Shown here: in pieces, positions 52,455 through 60,877 of the stretch
Numbering within the stretch: the stretch's first letter is position 1
Layout: each line of letters begins with the position of its first letter
Origin: Phycisphaerales bacterium
GTDB taxonomy: Bacteria; Planctomycetota; Phycisphaerae; Sedimentisphaerales; Anaerobacaceae
Reading direction: 5' to 3'
NCBI GenBank assembly: GCA_003141315.1
Contig: PLLP01000002.1
Location: 1 to 64,000, forward strand
DNA: 64,000 nt
The notes under the pieces: generated by a model
Databases searched by the model: none
What the model was told of the DNA's origin: nothing
What the model saw: only the letters and a program-made list of their open reading frames with translations
Translations under genes and position numbers: made by a program

Positions 52455-52520
52455 GTCCGCCACACAAAAGGCGGATCCTTGATATTTAGTCCGCCACATT
52501 TTCGCCGCAGGCGGATGGCT
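52455..52520. repeat. palindromic repeats between rpmE and prfA
   Basis: GTCCGCC-ACACAAAA-GGCGGATC at 52455-52477 and a second element at 52486-52520 whose first 22 bases match 50506-50527 exactly. A TAGTATTTAGTATTCAGTATA tract precedes them. They lie in the prfA leader. Confidence 0.85.
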
Positions 52521-52582
52521 TATTTTTATTTTATTTTTCCTTTGTGACTTAGTGGCTATTTTTTCTTTCCGTCAGGATAGAC

Positions 52583-52622
52583 AAAAGGCTCAGGCCGCCG
52601 TATAGGCAGTCCGAGCCTTTTT
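52583..52622 (-). terminator. intrinsic terminator after rpmE
   Basis: AAAAGGCTC and GAGCCTTTT arms flank about 20 bases; a run of T follows the stem on the minus strand. It begins 18 bases after the rpmE stop codon. The A/T runs on both sides would let it work in either direction. Confidence 0.85.
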
Positions 52623-52639
52623 GAATTTCGAAAACGAAG

Positions 52640-52876
52640 CTATTTTTTCGTCTGCTCTTTGCCTTCCTTTTTGAAGTATTCCTTGCCGTATTTCTTCTGG
52701 AAGCGTTCTATTCTGCCGGCGGTATCGACGTATTTCTGTTTGCCGGTATAGAACGGGTGGCAGCCGGAGCATATTTCTGCGTGTATTTCCTTTGCGGTGC
52801 TGGAGGTTTCGAACGTATTTCCGCACCCGCAGCGCACTGTCACCTTCTGGTAAGCCGGATGAATATCTTTTTTCAT
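52640..52876 (-). CDS. rpmE: ribosomal protein L31, zinc-binding type
   Basis: The 78-residue protein starts [20 protein letters not shown] and has the Cys ligands CGC and CSGC ([20 protein letters not shown]) of the zinc-containing L31. GGAG lies nine bases before the ATG at 52876; an in-frame extension to 52954 is leader sequence. The Lys-rich C-terminal tail is slightly longer than in the family. The gene has its own strong promoter (52963-52990). Confidence 0.95.
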   Translation of the reverse strand: MKKDIHPAYQKVTVRCGCGNTFETSSTAKEIHAEICSGCHPFYTGKQKYVDTAGRIERFQKKYGKEYFKKEGKEQTKK

Positions 52877-52962
52877 ATTAAACTCCAATAAACCTGTCCG
52901 CCGGATTTTACCCGCTCCGCCTTCGGCGGATTTGGCGGGTTGTGGCGGAACCAAAAACGGGT

Positions 52963-52990
52963 ATTATACCACCTCCAAAATCTTTTTCAA
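52963..52990 (-). promoter_or_regulatory. sigma-70 promoter for rpmE
   Basis: On the minus strand TTGAAA and TATAAT are separated by 16 bases; the -10 is perfect and the -35 matches five of six. The leader of about 80 bases contains nested TCCGCC/GGCGGA palindromes (52898-52945). Confidence 0.8.
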
Positions 52991-53558
52991 GTTAAAAAAA
53001 GAAGATTGATAATTGACTAAAAACGATTAACGAATAACTTCCTTAAAAAGATTAAGACAAGTATTGATAATTGATTATCAACGATTGATGATTTCAGGAA
53101 AAAAAGACTGGAAAATTTCAAAAAATGGCCATTTTTTGGAAAATTTTTGAGTGGTTTTTAGGGATAAACCTTGTTTTTAGCTTAAAAATGATGGTGAGAG
53201 GTTTATCTATTTTGTGTATTTAAGCTATTTAGCCCTGTTTAACGCAAAAATAGGGTCGTTTCGAGGCACTTTTGGGTCACTTTTGGGTAGTTTTGAGCGA
53301 ATTTTACCTGAAAATGATTGAAAATGAGTGGTTTTTGACACGTTTTTGATACTAAAATTGTATGTTAAGATTGAAGATTTTGAGTTGTGAAAATAGGATA
53401 AGCAGGTGAAATAGGAAGGCGATTAGACGGGATTGTTTGACCGCAAAGGACGGATGACAGAGGACAGAAAACAGACACAAAACAAAAACACTTCAGAGGC
53501 CACAGAGAAAATTAGACAGGAAGGCACGGAGAGTTTTTTTATTTTCTCGAAAAATATC
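52991..53558. other. AT-rich strand-switch region, candidate replication origin
   Basis: This 570-base gap has no ORF with a ribosome-binding site. It contains a degenerate direct repeat of about 29 bases (ATTGATAATTGA...AACGATT at about 53005 and 53063), a perfect TTGATAA-TTGA-TTATCAA palindrome (53064-53081), repeated CACTTTTGGGT (53268-53290), and at its right end a CACAGAG/GGCACGGAG tract. Genes run leftward on its left and rightward (leader gene, dnaN, dciA, gyrB) on its right. I found no perfect DnaA box, so the origin assignment is inference. Confidence 0.4.
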
Positions 53559-53587
53559 TTGACAAACATAGTCCAATTCTATATTAT
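53559..53587 (+). promoter_or_regulatory. sigma-70 promoter of the AIPR-like locus
   Basis: TTGACA is followed after exactly 17 bases by TATTAT, five of six matching the -10. Transcription would begin near 53594 and give a leader of about 210 bases before the AIPR-like ORF. Confidence 0.85.
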
Positions 53588-53593
53588 GTCTCC

Positions 53594-53721
53594 TTTATTA
53601 GTTTAAGGCGTGGATGCGCCGAAAACAGAAAACCTTGACAGGGCCGGATGGCCAGAAAGGAGATGAAAAAATGGGCTGACTTAATTTATGCAGAAACTAC
53701 ACAGTGGCGTGTAGTTTTTTT
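53594..53721 (+). ncRNA. structured leader or small RNA upstream of the AIPR-like gene
   Basis: A transcript of about 128 bases would run from the promoter to an intrinsic terminator. It contains GGCG-TGGATG-CGCC (53607-53620) and GGCC-GGAT-GGCC (53642-53653); a third, TGCC-GGAT-GGCA (53771-53782), lies past the terminator just before the ORF ribosome-binding site. All expose GGA in the loop, the signature bound by CsrA/RsmA proteins. An AAGGAG at 53657-53662 precedes either a three-codon ORF (ATGGGCTGA at 53671) or an abutting 41-codon ORF. It may be an attenuated leader or an independent RNA. Confidence 0.5.
53694..53721 (+). terminator. intrinsic terminator inside the AIPR-like leader
   Basis: AAACTACAC and GTGTAGTTT form a perfect nine-base stem with an AGTGGC loop followed by a T run. 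It lies about 85 bases before the ORF start, so transcripts must read through it for the protein to be made. Confidence 0.88.
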
Positions 53722-53804
53722 CTGCGCTTTCAAATTTGGGCTCGGACGAGCGAAAAACATTTCAAAAAAGTGCCGGATGGCAAAATAAATTAAAGGAGAA
53801 ATAT

Positions 53805-54992
53805 ATGAAACGTGTGGTAATCAATCCCGAGTACTCTCGGAAATATCCAGACCCATTGAACAAACCCGAAACTGAAAACCCGCGAAATATTGAACATTAT
53901 GTGCTTCTTTGTAAGGCCTCTACTCTGCCTGTGGATATACCGATGGACCCTGATCCTCGACGTCCAAAGGTCGACCGGCTCATCTACAAGAACGTCAAAG
54001 ATAGCCTACTGAACGAAGAGGACCCAACATTCCATCTCAAAAACAAGGGCATGACTATTATTGCCCATGGCGTTAATTCAGATGATAAAACAGCAGTCGA
54101 AGTTCTCTTTGACACGGGAGACGGGATTGTCGATGGTGCGCACACTTATGAGATTATCAGACAAAACAAGGAGGACTGTCCGGATAACCAATATGTAAGG
54201 ATGGAAATTTTGACAGGCATTCCGCAAGACATGGTCCCATCCATAGCCGAAGGTCTGAACACGGCTGTTCAGGTGCAAGAGATGAGCTTGATGAACCTCA
54301 AAGAGGAATTTAAATGGATTCAAGATACTTTAGCGGGAGAACAATATGCAGACCAGATTGCATATGAAGAGAATCAAGACAAGCCATTTGATGTAAGAGA
54401 CATCGTAGCTTTCCTGACGATCTTTAATATTGATGAGTTCCCCGATAGCAGTAGGCATCCCAAAGTCGCATACACCAGCAAAGCAGAATGCTTAGCTCTC
54501 TACAAGAAGAGTCAAGAATCCTACAAGAAGCTGAAGCCGCTCATTAAAGATATCCTGATTCTGCATGACTACATTCAGGCAAAAAGCAATGAATTATACA
54601 ACAAGAAATATGCTGGCAAGGGTGGGAACCTCAAGTTTTACCAACACTATAAAAAACCCAAAACAAAACCTCGGCGTAAATTCCAATTGCTTTTTACAGG
54701 CAAAGAGACTGAGTTCAAACTGTATGACGGTGCTTTGTATCCTGTTCTCGGAGCATTCAGATACCTTGTGGAGCAAAAAAATGGATCCCAATGCTTTTCT
54801 TGGAAAATGGGATCTCTTAACGAGGTAAAACGAATATTTGATGAAATCGGTGGCGATTTGATAAACGCCACAAGAAACACAAGCGACAGCCATGCAAAAA
54901 ATCCCAATGCTATAGGCAAGGATGAAAGTCACTGGGACAATCTTTATAATAAAGTGGCTATAACTTATTTACAAAAGACGAACGTGTCATAG
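53805..54992 (+). CDS. AIPR-like (abortive infection type) protein
   Basis: The 395-residue protein starts MKRVVINPEYSRKYPDPLNK; AAAGGAG lies seven bases upstream of this ATG, and an open frame 69 bases upstream is leader. The centre reads FHLKNKGMTIIAHGVNSDDK, then DGIVDGAHTYEIIRQ, the arrangement seen in AIPR-family abortive infection proteins and related DGQHR proteins. No membrane segment or signal peptide is present. Codon use is more A/T-rich than in the neighbours, consistent with horizontal acquisition. It stands alone with its own promoter, leader and terminator between rpmE and dnaN. Phage defence is the family-based expectation, not shown here. Confidence 0.65.
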   Translation: MKRVVINPEYSRKYPDPLNKPETENPRNIEHYVLLCKASTLPVDIPMDPDPRRPKVDRLIYKNVKDSLLNEEDPTFHLKNKGMTIIAHGVNSDDKTAVEVLFDTGDGIVDGAHTYEIIRQNKEDCPDNQYVRMEILTGIPQDMVPSIAEGLNTAVQVQEMSLMNLKEEFKWIQDTLAGEQYADQIAYEENQDKPFDVRDIVAFLTIFNIDEFPDSSRHPKVAYTSKAECLALYKKSQESYKKLKPLIKDILILHDYIQAKSNELYNKKYAGKGGNLKFYQHYKKPKTKPRRKFQLLFTGKETEFKLYDGALYPVLGAFRYLVEQKNGSQCFSWKMGSLNEVKRIFDEIGGDLINATRNTSDSHAKNPNAIGKDESHWDNLYNKVAITYLQKTNVS

Positions 54993-55012
54993 GAACACAA
55001 AGAATGATCTCT

Positions 55013-55047
55013 AAGGGCGGCCTCAAAACATTTTGCGACCGCCCTTT
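55013..55047 (+). terminator. intrinsic terminator after the AIPR-like gene
   Basis: AAGGGCGG and CCGCCCTT arms enclose about 18 bases including CAAAACATTTTG, which can extend the stem. TTTCTTTG follows. It starts 21 bases after the stop codon. Confidence 0.85.
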
Positions 55048-55269
55048 CTTTGTAAACAGGAGTTTTTCTAGATATGTGTCCGATTTCCCGAAAGGCAGGA
55101 GTAAGCAGACATTTAGAAAAACATTGTAAGGTTTAGCAAATTGTGAGGATAAGGATTTCATATCTAAAGGTACGAAAGACTCCCAATATTACCAAAAATT
55201 ATTTGGTTCGGAGTTTTCTGAGGATGTCCCAGCAGTCGCCTCGGGCAAACCGAAGGTGGAGGGTTAACC

Positions 55270-55480
55270 AACCCCCGGTAAAACCGGGGGCTAAATACAA
55301 AAAAAGCAACCCCGCAAATATAACGGCAGAAACCGCCCCCCGGCACAGGTCCGGGGGCTAACCAAAGACAAAAGCAACCCCCGCTGCTGTCTTGCGACAG
55401 CAAGACGCGGGGGTTAAATACCGTCGCCGTGCCGGCGACGGCTAAACAAAAAGATAAACCCCCAGTGAAACTGGGGGCTA
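55270..55480. repeat. array of five hairpin repeats upstream of dnaN
   Basis: Hairpins: 55270-55293 (AACCCCCGG arm), 55336-55360 (CCCCCGG arm), 55374-55417 (AACCCCCGC arm with an inner CTTGCGACAGCAAG-type extension), 55419-55449 (CCGTCGCC palindrome, also in scpB) and 55457-55480 (AACCCCCAG arm). They share AAACC before and GGGGGCTAAA after the stem; stems differ but remain complementary. Linkers GCAACGACAGAAACCGCCCC repeat too. The array at 43777-43910 is the same family in the opposite orientation. Confidence 0.88.
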
Positions 55481-55543
55481 AATGCAACGACAGAAACCGC
55501 CCCGACCACAGGTGTCCTGCTGAAAAGTTTTTAATAAAAACCC

Positions 55544-55572
55544 TTGAGAAAAACGGGATAACTGTTTAGACT
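55544..55572 (+). promoter_or_regulatory. sigma-70-like promoter for dnaN
   Basis: TTGAGA and TAGACT are 17 bases apart. The -35 matches five of six and the -10 four of six. The dnaN ATG is 27 bases downstream. Confidence 0.6.
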
Positions 55573-55598
55573 ATTGCCATATATTTGGGAGATTAGCT

Positions 55599-56705
55599 AT
55601 GAAAGTGAATTTTAACAGGGCGGCCCTCGCCGATGCACTGGCACTTCTGGCGTCAGTCGTGCCGGCCAGGACGCCGAAACCGATTTTACGATGCGTTAGG
55701 CTCACCGCAGGCGAAAAGGAAGTGACCATCCGCGCCACAGACCTCGAAGTCGGCGTCAACTACCACTTATACGAGGTGCAGGTCGAGAGCAGCGGCGACG
55801 TCGTTGTGCCGGCTGACAAGCTCACCGCCATCGTCCGCGAGAGCGCCGATGAGGTACTCCAGTTCGAGATGACCGACAGCAATTGCACTATCGCCGGCGC
55901 CGACAGTAAATATACCATTTATGGCCAGGATGCCTCCTCGTTCCCGCAGGTGCCGGGCTTCGACGGCGAGGGCGACCTCGAAGTCGGCCTGCAGACCCTC
56001 CAGTCCGCCATCCGGCAGACTATTTTCGCCACCGCCAGGGAAAGCACGCGCTACGCCCTCAACGGCATCCTCTGGGAGATAAAAGGGAAAAAACTGGCGC
56101 TCGTTGCCACCGATGGCCGAAGGCTCGCCCGAAACAGGATTAGCCTGTCAGCCGCTCCCGCAAAAAATCTCGAGGCCTCCAAGATAATCGTGCCGGCCAA
56201 GACCCTCGCACTGCTCGAAAAAATTACCGGCGACCAGAAAGAAACCGTAGCCGTTAAATTCGTCGATAACCAGGTAATCATCGCCGCAGGAAACGTCGTT
56301 ATCAGCTCGAACCTCGTCGAGGGAACTTTCCCCAAATACGAGGATATTATCCCGTCCGATTACGACAAAAAGCTTACCCTGCAAACCGAGACCGTCCTAA
56401 GCGCCGTCAGGCGGGCGGCACTGCTCACCAGCGAGGAATCGCGGGGCATCAGGCTCGCCGTCAGCAAAAATAAGCTGGTCTTTTCCTGCAGGACACCGGA
56501 AACCGGCGACGCCACAATCGATATGCAAATCGACTACAGCGGCTCACCGGTCGAAATAGGCTTTAATCCTCAGTATATAATCGATTGCCTCCGGATTCTT
56601 ACGGAGAGCACTTTTGAGCTGGAGCTGGGAAGCCCCGACAGGCCCGGCCTGATTAAATGCGGAAAGGATTTCCTCTACGTCCTTATGCCCATCAATCTCA
56701 GCTGA
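55599..56705 (+). CDS. dnaN: DNA polymerase III beta sliding clamp
   Basis: The 368-residue protein has the three-domain clamp fold, beginning MKVNFNRAALADALALLASV, with RYALNGILWEIKGKKLALVA in the middle domain and a C-terminal FLYVLMPINLS, where clamps end in a conserved M-P-M/I segment. The ring holds polymerase on DNA. GGGAG lies nine bases upstream of the ATG. dnaA does not precede it; the hairpin array and the AIPR-like locus do. Confidence 0.97.
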   Translation: MKVNFNRAALADALALLASVVPARTPKPILRCVRLTAGEKEVTIRATDLEVGVNYHLYEVQVESSGDVVVPADKLTAIVRESADEVLQFEMTDSNCTIAGADSKYTIYGQDASSFPQVPGFDGEGDLEVGLQTLQSAIRQTIFATARESTRYALNGILWEIKGKKLALVATDGRRLARNRISLSAAPAKNLEASKIIVPAKTLALLEKITGDQKETVAVKFVDNQVIIAAGNVVISSNLVEGTFPKYEDIIPSDYDKKLTLQTETVLSAVRRAALLTSEESRGIRLAVSKNKLVFSCRTPETGDATIDMQIDYSGSPVEIGFNPQYIIDCLRILTESTFELELGSPDRPGLIKCGKDFLYVLMPINLS

Positions 56706-56818
56706 CGTATTACGCCGGGATTCGGAACCGCTATCTCCGCCTAAGGCGGAAGGTCGGATAGCTTCCTCAATTTTGATTTTTTATTTTTAATATTTAATTT
56801 ACCTTTTAAGCAGAACCA

Positions 56819-57157
56819 ATGCAGAAAACAAATACGAAAAAACCGTCGGGTCCCGTGCAAATCGGCGAGTGCGTCCAAGATTTCCTGCAGAAGGTTGTCG
56901 AGCCGAAAGCGGGCGAATACCAGGCTGTAAGCCGGCTCTGGGGAAAAATCGTACCGGCAAATTTCAGCGGGCGCTGCAGAGTCGCCGGCATTGAAGACGG
57001 CATCGTTAAACTGCAGGCTGACTCGCCTTCAGTTGCTTTCGAACTGCGTCTCGACAGCCAAAAATATCTTTCGCAGATTCAAAAGGCCTGTCCCGCATTG
57101 AGAATAAAAAGACTGAAATTTACCGTCGGCAGACAAACCCCGGACGACCTGCGGTGA
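56819..57157 (+). CDS. dciA: DciA-like DUF721 protein
   Basis: The 112-residue protein has the DUF721 core (VSRLWGKIVPANFSGRCRVA, then GIVKLQADSPSVAFELRLDS). DciA is the ancestral replicative-helicase loader in bacteria without DnaC. The position between dnaN and gyrB is the place where recF and dciA often occur; recF is absent here. A TCCGCCTAAGGCGGA palindrome lies in the gap before it (56736-56750). Confidence 0.88.
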   Translation: MQKTNTKKPSGPVQIGECVQDFLQKVVEPKAGEYQAVSRLWGKIVPANFSGRCRVAGIEDGIVKLQADSPSVAFELRLDSQKYLSQIQKACPALRIKRLKFTVGRQTPDDLR

Positions 57158-57239
57158 GCCCCGGCCAAGCCTGGAAACCGCTGCTGATAAGTAAGTCATT
57201 TGGACGATATATGTATTATATTACGCCTGAAAAAGTTAA

Positions 57240-59792
<2,553 letters not shown>

Positions 59793-59836
59793 TTATTTTT
59801 CTCCTTGTATTTAGCCTCACGGTCTTGTCCGCCGTA

Positions 59837-59869
59837 GTTTTAACGAAGGAGGACGGCGAAGTTATGGTT
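59837..59869. repeat. dispersed element behind gyrB
   Basis: TTGTCCGCCGTAGT followed by CGAAGGAGGACGGCGAA. A related element is translated inside pabB at 47856-47886 (reverse orientation), sharing TTGTCCGCCGTAGT and CGAAGG. Confidence 0.65.
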
Positions 59870-60082
59870 TGGCACAAAACTTGCTGTCTGCTCAGACTCA
59901 TCGAAATTCTTTGCACAAAAAATTTTCTCTGAAAAATAAATTTTTTTACTTGCAAACGATATCAATCGTTGTCAAAATTGCTCTTGTAAATCAGGAAGTG
60001 GTTGTAGAAAGATTAGGTTTGTTCGTTGACCCCGCCAGAGAAAGGGGTTGACTGGAACGAAGATTTTTTTGGAGGCAGAAAA

Positions 60083-60751
60083 GTGTTCACGAAAAATTAT
60101 TTTGTCGGCCTCGCTCTTTTGTTCTGCACAATCCTGATTGTTGGCTGCCCGCCTTCAAACAATACCGGGCAGGCCACCTCATCTGACCTGGTCAAGCAAA
60201 GACTTCAAAGGCAGATTGACGGCGATTACAAAAATCCCGACCTGCATTATCAGATGGGAAAGATGCATCAGGCTACCGGCCTCTGGTCGCAATCCGAACA
60301 CGAATTCACCGTTGCGCTCAGCTTCGACCCCGTCCACAGGCCATCGCAGGCGGCTATGGTTAAAATCCTCCTCGACAGCGGCCAGGCCGCAAAAGCAAAG
60401 TTATCCGCAGATTTTTATATGAACCAGGCCTCAACTTCCGAAATCGGCTCGCTCGAACTCGGCATCGCCTTCCAGAACGAAGTCCTCGATGATTACGCCC
60501 TTACCTGCTACATGAAAGCCCTCTCCATCGCACCGACCTCGGCAAAAGCAAATAAGCAGCTCGGCTTTTTCTACCTGAGAAAAGGTGATAATGAAAAGGC
60601 AAAAGGCTATCTGATTCGCAGCTTCCAGTCCGACCCCTATCAATCTGACGTCGCCGGCGAACTCGGCAGGCTCGGCGTAGCTATTCAGCCCAGCCAGACA
60701 CCGAAGCCCAAAGCCATTGTTGCACCTGATGCCGGAACGCAGAAAAAATAA
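60083..60751 (+). CDS. TPR lipoprotein
   Basis: The 222-residue protein starts at GTG 60083 with GGAGG eight bases upstream; the in-frame ATG at 60026 lacks a ribosome-binding site. The N-terminus is a lipoprotein signal (FVGLALLFCTILIVGCPPSN), with the lipobox Cys at about residue 19. Five TPRs follow (DLHYQMGKMHQATGLWSQSE, KAKLSADFYMNQASTSEIGS and others). It is probably an outer-membrane or periplasmic adaptor. It lies 290 bases after gyrB, with an AACGAT/ATCGTT palindrome in the gap. Confidence 0.85.
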   Translation: MFTKNYFVGLALLFCTILIVGCPPSNNTGQATSSDLVKQRLQRQIDGDYKNPDLHYQMGKMHQATGLWSQSEHEFTVALSFDPVHRPSQAAMVKILLDSGQAAKAKLSADFYMNQASTSEIGSLELGIAFQNEVLDDYALTCYMKALSIAPTSAKANKQLGFFYLRKGDNEKAKGYLIRSFQSDPYQSDVAGELGRLGVAIQPSQTPKPKAIVAPDAGTQKK

Positions 60752-60777
60752 ATTGTTTTAATACAATTTTTCTATGG

Positions 60778-60812
60778 CCCTGTGGCGAATGGAAGCGCCG
60801 CGGGGTTTTTTT
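60778..60812 (+). terminator. intrinsic terminator after the TPR lipoprotein gene
   Basis: CCCTGTGGCG pairs with CGCCGCGGGG through two G-U pairs, loop AATGGAAG, followed by seven T. It lies 27 bases after the stop codon and separates this gene from the convergent GH31 gene. Confidence 0.88.
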
Positions 60813-60820
60813 ATTTTCTT

Positions 60821-60853
60821 TTGTTTAGCCATCGCCGGCACGGCGACGGGGTA
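60821..60853. repeat. third copy of the TTGTTTAGCC(A/G)TCGCC palindrome
   Basis: TTGTTTAGCC followed by ATCGCCGGCACGGCGACGG. It matches 44515-44544 (inside scpB) at nearly every base, and 55419-55449 in reverse. It lies between convergent genes. Confidence 0.88.
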
Positions 60854-60877
60854 TGATGAGAAGTAGTTGTTGAACTT

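Larger units (their letters stand above)
55048..55598. other. intergenic region before dnaN with a hairpin array and promoter
   Basis: The first 200 bases show no gene. From 55255 to 55500 there is a run of G/C-arm hairpins, followed by a sigma-70-like promoter at 55544-55572. No ORF with a ribosome-binding site is present. Confidence 0.7.

Noticed and set aside
52991-53558. DnaA-box cluster
   Set aside because: The closest 9-mers (TTATCAACG, TTATCCCTA) each have two mismatches to TTATCCACA; not enough to call an origin.
53594-53804. Type III toxin-antitoxin RNA repeat array or c-di-GMP riboswitch
   Set aside because: The hairpin units are too dissimilar for clear tandem antitoxin repeats, the protein is much larger than ToxN, and the GEMM riboswitch core is not present. 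The layout similarity is noted as a hypothesis only.
60018-60050. Inverted repeat GTTGACCCC/GGGGTTGAC before the TPR lipoprotein
   Set aside because: The arms are only partly complementary (GGGGTTGAC versus the required GGGGTCAAC), so it is not a convincing stem or element end.
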